A stretch of DNA of 64,000 bases from Acidobacteriota bacterium (GTDB taxonomy: Bacteria; Acidobacteriota; Terriglobia; Terriglobales; Acidobacteriaceae): assembly GCA_021780075.1 (NCBI GenBank), contig JAJXZL010000044.1:1-64000 (forward strand), given 5' to 3'. The notes under the pieces were generated by a model. That model ran no database searches, had not been told where the DNA came from, and saw only the letters and a program-made list of their open reading frames with translations. Both the position numbers and the translations under genes were made by a program. This document shows, piece after piece, positions 33,720 through 45,275 of this stretch (its first letter is position 1; each line of letters opens with the position of its first letter).

Positions 33720-34766
33720 CTACTTGAGGGAGCTCATGTCGATGACGAAGCGGTATTTTACGTCTTGCTTGAGCATGCGCTCAAAGGCTTCGTTGATTTG
33801 CTGGATGGGGATGACTTCGACTTCGGAGGTGATGTTGTGCTGGCCGCAGTAGTCGAGCATCTGCTGGGTTTCTTCCATGCCGCCGATCATGGAGCCGGCG
33901 ACGGAGAGGCGGCGGCCGATGAGGGCGAAGGGAGCGACGGCGGGGGGCTTCTCGGGCAGGCCGACCATGGTGAGGGTGCCGTCCTGCTTGAGGAGCGCGA
34001 GGTAGGGCTCGAGCGCGTGGGGCGCGGAGGCGGTGTCGAGGATGAAGTCGAGGGTGCCGGCGTGGGCCTTCATGGCTGCGGGGTCGGTGGAGAGGACAAC
34101 TTCATCCGCGCCGAGCTTGAGGGCGTCTTCCTTCTTTTTGAGCGAGGTGGTGAGCTGGACTACGTGCGCGCCGAAGCTGTGCGCGAACTTGAGGCCCATG
34201 TGGCCGAGTCCGCCGAGACCGATGATGCCAACCTTTTTGCCGGGGCCGACGTTCCAGTGGCGCAGGGGCGAGTAGGTGGTGATGCCGGCGCAGAGCAGAG
34301 GCGCGACGGCGGCAGGATCCAAGTTAGCGGGCACGGTGTGGGCGAAGCGCTCGTCCACGACGTAGTTATTGGAGTAGCCGCCCATGGTGATGGAGCCATC
34401 GACGCGATCCTTGGCGGCGTAGGTGAGCGTTGCGCCTTCATCGCAGAAGTGCTCTTCGCCGCGATTGCAGGGAGCGCAGTGACGGCAGGAGTCGATGATG
34501 ACGCCGATGGCGGCGAGTTCTCCGAGCTTGAACTTTTTGGATGAGCTTCCTACCGCGGTGACGCGGCCTACGATTTCGTGGCCTGGAACGAGGGGATAGA
34601 TGGACTGTCCCCACTCGTTGCGGACCATGTGGAGATCGGAGTGGCAGACGCCGCAGTAGAGGATTTCGACGGTGATTTCAGTGGGGCCGGGCTCGCGGCG
34701 GGAGAAGTTGAACGGGGCAACCGGCGACTTGGCGTCGAGAGCGGCATAACCTTTGGATGGGGGCAT
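33720..34766 (-). CDS. Zinc-dependent NAD(P) alcohol dehydrogenase (cinnamyl-alcohol/YahK type)
   Basis: A 348-residue cytoplasmic medium-chain dehydrogenase that reduces aldehydes or oxidises alcohols. Catalytic zinc ligands lie in EILYCGVCHSDLHMVRNEWG and PLVPGHEIVGRVTAVG; the four-cysteine structural zinc loop is DSCRHCAPCNRGEEHFC. The Rossmann motif is KVGIIGLGGLGHMGLKFAHS, and LLCAGITTYSPL precedes it. This set matches the cinnamyl-alcohol dehydrogenase subgroup, usually NADPH-dependent with broad aldehyde range. AAAGGA precedes the ATG. It stands between repeat-rich spacers; no operon partner is obvious. Confidence 0.92.
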   Translation of the reverse strand: MPPSKGYAALDAKSPVAPFNFSRREPGPTEITVEILYCGVCHSDLHMVRNEWGQSIYPLVPGHEIVGRVTAVGSSSKKFKLGELAAIGVIIDSCRHCAPCNRGEEHFCDEGATLTYAAKDRVDGSITMGGYSNNYVVDERFAHTVPANLDPAAVAPLLCAGITTYSPLRHWNVGPGKKVGIIGLGGLGHMGLKFAHSFGAHVVQLTTSLKKKEDALKLGADEVVLSTDPAAMKAHAGTLDFILDTASAPHALEPYLALLKQDGTLTMVGLPEKPPAVAPFALIGRRLSVAGSMIGGMEETQQMLDYCGQHNITSEVEVIPIQQINEAFERMLKQDVKYRFVIDMSSLK

Positions 34767-34873
34767 GATTTCGTATCCTTTCGGGGATGAGTCTACAACA
34801 TTGATGTTGGTGGTTTGCGGCTTGGAGCGCGCTCAAATGCGCGTTTTTCTGTGTTTTTTGGTTCTGGAGATGG

Positions 34874-35836
34874 TTATGGGCGTTGGGCCGAGACGACGCG
34901 CGGGATGCCTTGCAGATCTGGCGTGACGTGCATGTGCAGGAATCCGGCGGAGGCGAGGAGGGCCTGAACGTCGGCGGACTGGCTGTAGCCAATTTCAAGG
35001 GCAAGGTAGCCGCCGGGAGCGAGTGCCTGGAAAGCGGCAGGAATGAGGCGGCGGTAGACGGAGAGGCCGTCGGCATCTGCGAAGAGAGCGAGATGGGGCT
35101 CGTGTTCGCGGACTTCGACGGCGAGGGTGTCATGGTCAGCGGCGGGGACGTACGGCGGGTTGGAGACGATGAGGTCGAATTGCTCGCCGGCAACGGGCAT
35201 GAGCAGATCGCCGTGGAGGAAGCGGACGGCGACATGGTTGCGTGCGGCGTTTTCTTCGGCGATGCGGAGCGCGTCTGTGGAGAGGTCGATGGCGGTGATA
35301 TGCGCGTGGGGCAGGTGGTGGGCGAGCGCGACAGCGATGGCGCCGGAGCCGGTGCCGACGTCGAGGATGGAGCCTGACCAGGTTGCTGGGGCTTCTTTCC
35401 CAGGTCTCTGCGAGACCTGGGGCACCCGGCCGGTGCTGGAAGATGTGGTTTCCCACCCATGTCGTCCGCTTGTTGCGGACTCCATGGATGGGGCACCCGG
35501 CATGATTGTTGCGAGGGCGATTGCTTGTTCGACGAGGTGTTCGGTTTCAGGGCGGGGGATTAGGACTGCGGGTGTGACGTGGAAGGGCAGGCCGTAGAAC
35601 TCGCACTCGCCGGTGATGTATTGGATGGGCTGGCCGGTGAGGCGGCGGTTGAGCAGAGTGGCGAACTGGATGGCCGTGCAGCCGCCGAATGGGTCGTCGA
35701 GATGCGCGAGCAGCCATGCGCGATTTTTGCCGGTGAGATGGAGCAGCAGCGTTTCGGCGTCGCGGCGCGCGCGTTCAGGATGCGGTCCCGCGCTGAGTTG
35801 CGCAGTGGCCGCTTGAAGCGATTCCCGCAGCGTCAT
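34874..35836 (-). CDS. prmC: Peptide chain release factor N5-glutamine methyltransferase with repeat-derived insert
   Basis: A 320-residue SAM-dependent enzyme that methylates the GGQ glutamine of release factors. The N-terminal helical domain (1-105, with TGQPIQYITGECEFYGLPF and LIPRPETEHLVEQA) and the methyltransferase domain (SAM loop ILDVGTGSGAIAVAL at 157-171, catalytic SNPPYV at 225-230) are intact. Between them, residues about 112-154 are absent from normal PrmC and are encoded by two REP-like units read in frame. Normal length is about 280. The ATG overlaps the prfA stop by one base (TGATG), so prfA-prmC is a coupled operon, the usual arrangement. Function is probably kept because the insert falls in the interdomain linker (inference). 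Confidence 0.92.
   Translation of the reverse strand: MTLRESLQAATAQLSAGPHPERARRDAETLLLHLTGKNRAWLLAHLDDPFGGCTAIQFATLLNRRLTGQPIQYITGECEFYGLPFHVTPAVLIPRPETEHLVEQAIALATIMPGAPSMESATSGRHGWETTSSSTGRVPQVSQRPGKEAPATWSGSILDVGTGSGAIAVALAHHLPHAHITAIDLSTDALRIAEENAARNHVAVRFLHGDLLMPVAGEQFDLIVSNPPYVPAADHDTLAVEVREHEPHLALFADADGLSVYRRLIPAAFQALAPGGYLALEIGYSQSADVQALLASAGFLHMHVTPDLQGIPRVVSAQRP
35375..35503. repeat. Family B plus family A REP units inside prmC
   Basis: Family B unit (35399-35427: CCCAGGTCTCTGCGAGACCT then GGGGCACCC) and family A unit (35444-35498: GTGGTTTCCCACCCATGTCG ... CCATGGATGGGGCACCC) lie within the prmC reading frame. The added length preserves the frame and creates no stop on the coding strand. 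Confidence 0.85.
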
Positions 35837-36912
35837 CAGGCGGCCTGGTCGGATGCGGCCTTCAACTGCTCGGCCTGATAGTGGGCCATGAGCGCATCGA
35901 CGATGGGCTGCAGGCGGCCTTCCATAATGAGGTCGAGCTGATGCAGCGTGAGGCCGATGCGGTGGTCGGTGAGGCGGTTCTGGGGGAAGTTATAGGTGCG
36001 AATCTTTTCGCTGCGGTCACCGGTGCCGACCTGCGATTTGCGGGCTGCGGCGAGCTCGGCATTCTGGCGCTCCATCTCCATTTCATAAAGGCGGGAGCGG
36101 AGCACGCGCATGCCCTTTTCGCGATTCTTGATTTGCGATTTCTCATCCTGGCAACTGACGACGGTGTTGGTGGGCAGGTGGGTGATGCGCACGGCGGAGT
36201 AGGTGGTGTTGACGGATTGTCCGCCGGGACCGGAGGAGCAGAAGGTGTCAATGCGCAGGTCCTTTGCCTCGATCTTCACGTCTACGTCTTCGGCCTCAGG
36301 CAGGACGGCGACGGTGATGGCAGAGGTGTGGACGCGGCCCTGGGTCTCCGTGGCGGGCACGCGCTGAACGCGGTGCACTCCGCTCTCCCACTTGAGTTGG
36401 GAGTAGACGCGGTCGCCCTCGATGATGGCGATGACTTCCTTGTATCCGCCGATGCCGGATTCGGAGAGCGACAGCACCTCGACCTTCCAGCGGTGCTGCT
36501 CTGCAAAGCGGGTGTACATGCGGAAGATTTCGGCAGCGAAGAGCGATGCCTCGTCCCCGCCCGTGCCAGCGCGGATTTCAAGGATGACGTTCTTCTCGTC
36601 GTTGGGGTCCTTGGGCAGCAGGAGGCGCTTCAATTCTTCCTGGATGGCGGCCTCGCGTGGCTCAAGCGCGGCGATTTCTTCGGCGGCCATGGCACGCAGG
36701 TCCGGGTCGCTCTCAGCGAGCATGGCGCGGGCGTCAACCAGTCCCTGATGCACCTGCTTCAGCTCGCGGTATTTCTCCACCGGCACTTCAATCTCTCGGA
36801 GCGCCTTGGCGGTCTTGTGATACCGCTCGTGGTCATTCAACACTTCAGGCAATGCGAACTGGGCTTGCAGTTCGTTGTAGCGCTGCTCCATCTGTTGCAA
36901 ACGGTCAATCAC
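35836..36912 (-). CDS. prfA: Peptide chain release factor 1
   Basis: A 358-residue class I release factor that reads UAA and UAG and triggers peptide release on the ribosome. The peptidyl-transferase motif is in [23 protein letters not shown] at about residues 230-232, and the codon-recognition region precedes it with [20 protein letters not shown] at domain 2 start. The C-terminal [20 protein letters not shown] block is also typical. Length is normal. It is the first gene of the prfA-prmC pair. The glutamine in GGQ is the substrate of the downstream PrmC. Confidence 0.97.
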   Translation of the reverse strand: MIDRLQQMEQRYNELQAQFALPEVLNDHERYHKTAKALREIEVPVEKYRELKQVHQGLVDARAMLAESDPDLRAMAAEEIAALEPREAAIQEELKRLLLPKDPNDEKNVILEIRAGTGGDEASLFAAEIFRMYTRFAEQHRWKVEVLSLSESGIGGYKEVIAIIEGDRVYSQLKWESGVHRVQRVPATETQGRVHTSAITVAVLPEAEDVDVKIEAKDLRIDTFCSSGPGGQSVNTTYSAVRITHLPTNTVVSCQDEKSQIKNREKGMRVLRSRLYEMEMERQNAELAAARKSQVGTGDRSEKIRTYNFPQNRLTDHRIGLTLHQLDLIMEGRLQPIVDALMAHYQAEQLKAASDQAA

Positions 36913-37170
36913 GGCCCCTCCGGGGTTATGTGTTTCAGGTTATTGAACTGGAAAGGGAAAAAGGCACAAAAACGTGTAGCCGGCGGGCGCCGCTAGAGGA
37001 GAGCCGGGATGGGCTGACGCAAAGCCATGGGGTAACTCAACTTCATTTTAGACCAGAATCGGGAATCCGGGTAGGCGGCTTGATGGTCCGCATCGAGAGC
37101 AGGATGGGCGCGCGAATCGAGCCCGGAGGCGCGGAAGCCTGCCGGGACCAGCGGCAGGCTTCCGTGCAGG

Positions 37171-37410
37171 TTAGAGTTTCGCGTGGGTTCCATCGCAGAA
37201 GGGCTTGTTGGCGCTGTGTTTGCAGCCACAGAAGTAGGCGGTCTTTGACTCAGTCGCTTCAGATTTCACGGGCGTGAATTCGGTTCCCTTGTGGCTGCCG
37301 TCGCAGAAGGGTTGCTTGGCGCTGCGCCCGCACGCGCACCAGTAGTACGTCTTTGAAGCTTCCACCGCGACCGGATAGGGGCTCTTTTGGGCAATTGTCG
37401 GTTCTGACAT
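37171..37410 (-). CDS. CDGSH-type iron-sulfur protein with two motifs
   Basis: A 79-residue protein. The ATG at 37410 has AAAGGAG 8 bases upstream; an earlier in-frame start is unsupported. Two CDGSH-type cluster motifs are visible: WCACGRSAKQPFCDGSH and FCGCKHSANKPFCDGTH, each with the three-Cys-one-His ligand set for a [2Fe-2S] cluster. Tandem-motif small CDGSH proteins are common in bacteria and are thought to act in redox or iron-sulfur handling in the cytoplasm. No partner gene is adjacent; prfA lies 258 bases upstream of its promoter side on the same strand order. Confidence 0.9.
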   Translation of the reverse strand: MSEPTIAQKSPYPVAVEASKTYYWCACGRSAKQPFCDGSHKGTEFTPVKSEATESKTAYFCGCKHSANKPFCDGTHAKL

Positions 37411-37524
37411 GGTGATTCTCCTTTGGGGATGTTGATGCTGAAGCGAACGCACCGGCCTACAGAATACGAAATCCAGCGAGCGCGCGGTATGTCGATGTTC
37501 GACGGTCCTCTTCTCAGCTAAGAA

Positions 37525-39609
37525 TCAGGCGGGCTTCACCTGATCCAGTTGCGGAAAAGCCGTGATGCGCAGTTTTGCGGCGGCGTAGGGAATCAGCGTG
37601 ATGATTTCGTCGGGTTCGTCTGTGGTTACTGGGCTTTGCGGGAGCGGATTGGCGACGCCGTCCTCCGCGCGCCAGGCATCGAGCTTGCGCGCCTTAACGC
37701 TGAGACGCACGGGGGCATGGTGAGCGGTGAAGACGCCCTGGCCAACCTCCGCCTCAGTAACGGCAATGCTCTTTGCGGGTTCGTTTTGATCTACGTTCAG
37801 GGCATAGTTCCACTGGGTTGATGGAAACACCTGCCAGTCTGCGGTCATGCCGCGGTCGCGCAATTTTACCCAGCTTTCACCTATGCCGTAGGAGAAGACA
37901 AGCGGTCCGCGCTCGATGGCGATGGAGTTGTGGAACCAGCGGGAAATGCGCGGCGCCATGGGGAATGTGATTTCAACGCGGTCGCCTGCGCGCCAGGTGC
38001 GTTGAATCAGGGCGAATGTGCCTGCCGCGGGTGCAGGTTCGGCCTGGCCGTTGATGCGAATCGCGGCGCCGGCGGCCCAGTTGGGAATGCGCAACTGGAG
38101 CGGGAAGCTCAACGGCGCTGTGGGATTGATGGTGATCTTGACCGTGCCGCGGAAGGGATAGTTCGTCTCTTCGACGAGGTGAACCGCAGTGCCGCGCAGC
38201 ACGGTGCGCACCTGGCAGGGTGCGTAGACCGCAGCCACGAGCCCGTCGTGCGCATCTGAGTGTTGCAAGCCCGAGCGCATGAAAAGGCTATTTGCGAACT
38301 TAGGCCAACCCTGATGGAAGTTGGCGGTGCAGCATCCGAAGTTCGGCTCCAGGCCGTAGAGATTGGATTCCGGGCCGTCGGTGGTCCAAGGCTTGTGGTG
38401 CAGGCTGCATTCCACCTGATTGGGTTCCTGGTTGTACTGGTGGGCCCACATGTCATCGGTCAAGGTGCCGGGGAGTGCGTTGAATGCGAGCCGCTCCAGC
38501 CGGTCTGCGAGCGCGGCCTCGCCGGTGATGGCGAGCGCCTGCTCGAGCGAGTACATCGACTCGACCACCGAGCACAGCTCCGAGCCCTGCGATGGGTCTG
38601 GGCCGGCGAGGTGCTCGTCGCAAGAGAACATGCCGTTGGGCAGGCCGTGATACTTGTCGAGTTCGGCGATCATTTGCAGTACGGCTGCGCGGTCAGAGGC
38701 CGCACCGGAGACGAGCGACCACACGGGGCCGGTCTTGATGGCCTGCGCGTTGTTTACGCCGTGCGTGGCAAGAGCCAGATCCTTCAGCCCTCCGCCCTCA
38801 TTCAGCTTAATGAACTCGGAAGTGATGCGTTGTGTGTACTTGAAGTCCGCGTACTGTGCCACCCAGTCGTGGCCCTGCTGGTGGAGCATGCGTGCCAGAT
38901 CAAGCAGATAGGCCGAGCCGGTGCGGTTGTAGAGCCAGAGCACGCTCAGCGCCTCATCCTGCCAGCGGAACTTGCCCCAGTCGCGCAGCGGGCGCGCGGA
39001 CAGCGCGCTGAGCTGATAGCGGAAGTAGCGGTCCATGAGCGGAATGACGCGCGGGTCGCCGGTGAGCTCCTGATACTGGGTGAGCGCCTTGAGCATTACG
39101 ATACGGGGCCACCAGTCGTCGTTGGATGCAGGGCCGATCATGCCGTTGGCGGCCTGGTGGGTGAGCGTCCAATCGATATAGCGCTGCGCCTTGGCTTTGA
39201 GATGGGGATCGTCGAGCAGCCAGGCGAGTGGGACAAGGCCGTCAAGGTAATAAGGGCCGCGTTCCCAGGATTCGCCCGTGCCGCCGAGCCATCCGCTGTT
39301 GGGGCCGACGTCTGCCCATGTTTCGTCGAGGTGGCCGCTGAGCCCGTCGGCCTGAATGCGCAACTGGTCCCTGAGCCAGCCGGCCGGGCAAATGGAACCG
39401 AGCGGCAAGAAGAAAAACGCGCCCGGAGCAAGCGGTGCGCGATTCCGCGTGACAGGCGAGGCTTCTTCGGGAGCGCCGGAGGCAGCGGCAACCGAAGAGT
39501 TGCCTGCGAGAAGCAGACGCCCAGTGGGCAGGGCGGAGGCCAGTCCAACAAGGCTCAGACGGTTAAGAAACTGGCGGCGAGTCGAAGAGATCCTGAATAA
39601 GGGCGGCAA
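37525..39609 (-). CDS. Tat-exported GH127-like beta-L-arabinofuranosidase (DUF1680)
   Basis: A 694-residue enzyme of the GH127 type, which cleaves beta-L-arabinofuranosides with a zinc-bound cysteine nucleophile. I chose a TTG start at 39609: AGGAG lies 5 bases upstream, and it places the Tat motif (STRRQFLNRLSLVGLASALP) close to the N-terminus; the frame is open to an ATG at 39708, which would put 33 odd residues before it. The (alpha/alpha)6 barrel carries GSELCSVVESMYSLEQAL (Glu-x-Cys zinc ligands) and FGCCTANF with the adjacent cysteines at about 426-427, one of them the expected nucleophile. A TonB receptor gene lies 231 bases upstream on the same strand, making a small uptake/degradation pair. 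A paralogue is at 62725. Confidence 0.85.
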   Translation of the reverse strand: MPPLFRISSTRRQFLNRLSLVGLASALPTGRLLLAGNSSVAAASGAPEEASPVTRNRAPLAPGAFFFLPLGSICPAGWLRDQLRIQADGLSGHLDETWADVGPNSGWLGGTGESWERGPYYLDGLVPLAWLLDDPHLKAKAQRYIDWTLTHQAANGMIGPASNDDWWPRIVMLKALTQYQELTGDPRVIPLMDRYFRYQLSALSARPLRDWGKFRWQDEALSVLWLYNRTGSAYLLDLARMLHQQGHDWVAQYADFKYTQRITSEFIKLNEGGGLKDLALATHGVNNAQAIKTGPVWSLVSGAASDRAAVLQMIAELDKYHGLPNGMFSCDEHLAGPDPSQGSELCSVVESMYSLEQALAITGEAALADRLERLAFNALPGTLTDDMWAHQYNQEPNQVECSLHHKPWTTDGPESNLYGLEPNFGCCTANFHQGWPKFANSLFMRSGLQHSDAHDGLVAAVYAPCQVRTVLRGTAVHLVEETNYPFRGTVKITINPTAPLSFPLQLRIPNWAAGAAIRINGQAEPAPAAGTFALIQRTWRAGDRVEITFPMAPRISRWFHNSIAIERGPLVFSYGIGESWVKLRDRGMTADWQVFPSTQWNYALNVDQNEPAKSIAVTEAEVGQGVFTAHHAPVRLSVKARKLDAWRAEDGVANPLPQSPVTTDEPDEIITLIPYAAAKLRITAFPQLDQVKPA

Positions 39610-39840
39610 TTTATCTCCTGGATCAAGGCTGCGGAATGCTACGCAGCCACTTCCAACTATGGTACAGAGCGCCCGCCGATATGTGGCGACGGACTTAAAG
39701 AAGCGCAAGAAAGGGAACAGATGGCGGAAGAAAGATGATTCAGGCCGCGGGCTATTTCAGCCCGGAACGGAAATCAACATATTCTCAACATGACCAGCGC
39801 AGCTCGGCTGATTCCATGAACACCGCGCCTCCCGTTCGAC

Positions 39841-42315
39841 CTACTTGTTGGAATTGATCAAACGGATTCGCGCCGTTAACGCGCGTCCCAGCGGCTCGCT
39901 GAATGTGCCATAGAGCGGCGAGTCCACGACATTGTTGACCACATAGGGGTCCATGCTGTTTGTCGCGTTCTCCATCACTCCGCGCAGGCCGAGGTACATG
40001 CCGCGGAAGTGGAACCGCCATTCCAGGCCCGGGCTGAACGATGTGTAATTTGGGAAGCGTTGCGCATTGGCGCTGCCCACAACCTGATGGTTCGCATCGA
40101 TCGCCATATAGGGTAATCCCGTGTGCCAGTCCATCGTGTAAACGAAATCCCAGTTCTTCTTGAACCAGGGCAGGAAGAACGGCATCCATCCCCAGGACAG
40201 CAGGCGGTTCGGTGTGTCCCACGCGAGCGGCCCCGGCTGCTGCGGCCCAAGCAGCGAGGTAGTCGGAATATAGTCGATTGCCGCATTGGTATGCGCCGTG
40301 GCGTGCGTATACGCGCCGAAGAGCGTGTAATTGTCGTGGAATGTATGCCGTGCTTCTATCTCTTCCAGTCGGTCATGATCCACACGCGCATTCGTGAGTA
40401 CAAAATTTCCGGCCGTCGCCGCCGGGTTGTTGGCGTCCGCGTAGGTGAATTCATCGGACACGCGTTTTTCGATCACGTTGGCCTTCATGTAAATGCGCGC
40501 CGGCAGCTTCTGCTCAAGGCCCACGCTCCAGTTGACTGCGCGCGCCTCGCGGAGTGAACCCGGAGTGAACGAGAACGTTGTCTGCACTGGAGTGCCGGTC
40601 ACTGTCGTGCCATTCGCCGCGTAATATGTATCGCTGCGTAAGCCGGCGAAAGCGCGGGTCAGGTACTCAAGCTGTGTGTGCTCGTAGTAGACGCCGATGC
40701 CCGCCGAGATCTTCATTCCACCGGGTGCATGCGGCGGCGTGAACACTGCCGCGAGCCGAGGCGACAGCAACGGCCTGCGCACGACTTCGTCCCAGTCGAA
40801 TCGCAGCCCCGGCTCCAGGAGCAGGAAGTTGCGGGCCGTCCAGCGGTCCTGCGCATATGCGCCCATCTCGATGTTGTGGCGCGTAAAGGGTGCAAGCGCG
40901 GGAAATGTGCTCTGCCGCAATAAGGTTCCGTCCTCGCGCAGATAGTTCACCGGCGCGCGCTGGTAGGCCTCGAAGTACCCGATGCGATCACTATCGACAC
41001 CCACCTGCACGTCGTGCCGACCCATCCAATGTCGCGGAGGAAGATAGAGGAGCGCATTGGCTTCCACGCGTTGCGACCGGCTGGTCAGGTTCTCAAAGTA
41101 GCTGCCCAGGGCAGTCTCCGGCGTCAACTCGAACGGCCCGCCCGGATGCGGCTCGTACCCGTCGCGAAACCGGGTGACGCCGAGGCCAATGTCCAGCAGC
41201 GCGCCGTTCTTGAAGCTATGCTGGTCGCGCACATACGGCAGCCATGCGTCGATGTTGCGCTTCGTAGTGCTCTCCTGCGGAACGAGCGCGGAAATGCCAT
41301 CGTACGGCGAGTGGTAGCCGTTCACCAGAAGGCCCATCGAAAGGATGTTCTTCGAAGAGATGCTTACCTGTGTGCGCAGCAGGTTGCTTCCGCGCATCAG
41401 GTGATTGGTGTCTGCGTTCGACGGCAACTCGGGGATGTAGATATCGTCGTACTCGAGTTCCAGTCCGTCGAAGAACCACGCCTTGTTGCGCACGATGGGT
41501 CCGGTAAACGTGAAGCGCGGCACGAATTTGTCGAAGCGGATGCCATTGATCTGGTTGAAGGATGGAAGAAAATCCGTGGCATTGAATCTGAATTTGTTGT
41601 CGCCCATGCCGGTGTAGAACGCGATGACTCCGCCAGTGCTGCGTCCGTACTTGACCGGATAGCGCGTCGTTTCCTGGTCGATGGAGCGGACCGCGTCGGC
41701 GCTCACGCGCATCGCCAGATTGCCGCTGATGGGCGAGCGGATATCGAAATTGTCCAGCATATCCAGCGTGGCCCATGTCTCAGAGCCGTCGATATGCACC
41801 TGCCCGCTCGCGTCCTGCACGACGCCCGGGAAAAACGCCAGCAGGTTTCGAATGTCGCGCGAGGTGGGATAGGGGATATTGATGATCTCGGGCAGCGCCA
41901 TGCTCAGTTTGTCCGAGACCTGCTCGGGATCGATTCCCGGAACCGATGCCACCACGTTCACCTGCTGCGCCAGCATCTGCTCGTGCGCAATCTCGACACG
42001 CACCTCGCGCGCCAGCGGATCGGTTTCTTTTACGCCCCCCGCATAGAAGCCGGACTTTTCGACATGCAGGACATACGGCTGGGCAGTGTGCAGCACAAAT
42101 GACACATGCCCGTTGTAATCGGTGGCGACATGCAACGCAGGAGTGCCTGGCTCTTCCACCGTCACCTGCGCTCCATTGACCGCTTCGCCGTTCTCATCGA
42201 CCACCGTAAGCACTACGTGCACGCCTTCCGCGGGCGGCTGTGAGACCACGGGCCGCATGCAGGCCAGGAGCATCAGGATCGAGGAAGCAATGCAACAGAA
42301 CCTGCGAGATCGCAT
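39841..42315 (-). CDS. TonB-dependent outer-membrane receptor
   Basis: An 824-residue receptor, shorter than the other two in the window. The ATG at 42315 has AGGTGG 5 bases upstream and begins the export signal (MRSRRFCCIASSILMLLACM). A beta-sandwich domain (VHVVLTVVDENGEAVNGAQV) of the carboxypeptidase-regulatory type comes first, then a plug (PTSRDIRNLLAFFPGVVQDA, with YPVKYGRSTGGVIAFYTGMG), then the barrel (RFTFTGPIVRNKAWFFDGLE). Oddly it ends in INSNK rather than the usual terminal aromatic residue, although RIRL just before it can act as the last strand. Its neighbour downstream is the GH127-like enzyme, so an arabinose-containing glycan is a plausible ligand (inference). Confidence 0.85.
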   Translation of the reverse strand: MRSRRFCCIASSILMLLACMRPVVSQPPAEGVHVVLTVVDENGEAVNGAQVTVEEPGTPALHVATDYNGHVSFVLHTAQPYVLHVEKSGFYAGGVKETDPLAREVRVEIAHEQMLAQQVNVVASVPGIDPEQVSDKLSMALPEIINIPYPTSRDIRNLLAFFPGVVQDASGQVHIDGSETWATLDMLDNFDIRSPISGNLAMRVSADAVRSIDQETTRYPVKYGRSTGGVIAFYTGMGDNKFRFNATDFLPSFNQINGIRFDKFVPRFTFTGPIVRNKAWFFDGLELEYDDIYIPELPSNADTNHLMRGSNLLRTQVSISSKNILSMGLLVNGYHSPYDGISALVPQESTTKRNIDAWLPYVRDQHSFKNGALLDIGLGVTRFRDGYEPHPGGPFELTPETALGSYFENLTSRSQRVEANALLYLPPRHWMGRHDVQVGVDSDRIGYFEAYQRAPVNYLREDGTLLRQSTFPALAPFTRHNIEMGAYAQDRWTARNFLLLEPGLRFDWDEVVRRPLLSPRLAAVFTPPHAPGGMKISAGIGVYYEHTQLEYLTRAFAGLRSDTYYAANGTTVTGTPVQTTFSFTPGSLREARAVNWSVGLEQKLPARIYMKANVIEKRVSDEFTYADANNPAATAGNFVLTNARVDHDRLEEIEARHTFHDNYTLFGAYTHATAHTNAAIDYIPTTSLLGPQQPGPLAWDTPNRLLSWGWMPFFLPWFKKNWDFVYTMDWHTGLPYMAIDANHQVVGSANAQRFPNYTSFSPGLEWRFHFRGMYLGLRGVMENATNSMDPYVVNNVVDSPLYGTFSEPLGRALTARIRLINSNK

Positions 42316-44812
<2,497 letters not shown>

Positions 44813-45275
44813 TCCCCAAGGAAATGCATGAGGAAAGACAAGCTGTATGTTCCGATGGTCTGTTCATCCGTACCTGTTCAGCGAGGCATGAGGCGTTCAA
44901 GCCTTCAGCACTCGAATCAGGAGAACGGATGAGCAGATCCATTGGAGCCATGCGCCCAGACGTGGGGATCGGACTTGAGCTTCGAGAGCCTGGTCTTTCA
45001 CTTATCCGAATATTCCGAAAGATGAGAGCATGAACAAGCCGCCAAGGCGCCTAGCTCACTCAAACTGCGCGAGAAAGAATGGCCGGGGCTGGTGGACGAT
45101 TTCAGGTCTCTTTTTCTGTGCGAAGAGTGATTGACCTTTTCCGCCCATGTCGCCCGTCGAAGCACACGCCAGGAATTGAAGAGCACTCGATTCTGTAGCT
45201 GGGAGAGAAAAGCGGCGTGGGCAGCAAGGCTCAAGAGAGGGTCTTCGAGTTCCCTGTGCTGAGTGAGTGTGCTAT
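44813..45275. other. Gene-free spacer between convergent genes
   Basis: 463 bases between katG and the winged-helix/TolB gene. No convincing coding frame. A weak family A fragment (CCGCCCATGTCGCCCG near 45141) is present. No terminator with a T-run was recognised. Confidence 0.4.

Noticed and set aside
30564-35498. Repeated palindromes considered as a CRISPR array
   Set aside because: Spacing is irregular (tens of bases to kilobases), units are long interrupted palindromes of several families, and there are no cas genes.
34874-35836. prmC as a pseudogene because of the repeat insertion
   Set aside because: Frame is intact, catalytic NPPY and the SAM loop are present, and the insert lies in the interdomain linker.
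38260-39600. 446-codon plus-strand frame opposite the GH127-like gene
   Set aside because: No domain, no ribosome site, and the opposite strand has clear family motifs.
39747-39765. Short hairpin (CGGGCT/AGCCCG) downstream of the TonB receptor as a terminator
   Set aside because: Only a 6-bp stem and no T-run on the minus strand.
41014-42102. 362-codon plus-strand frame
   Set aside because: Antisense of the TonB receptor gene; no supporting features.
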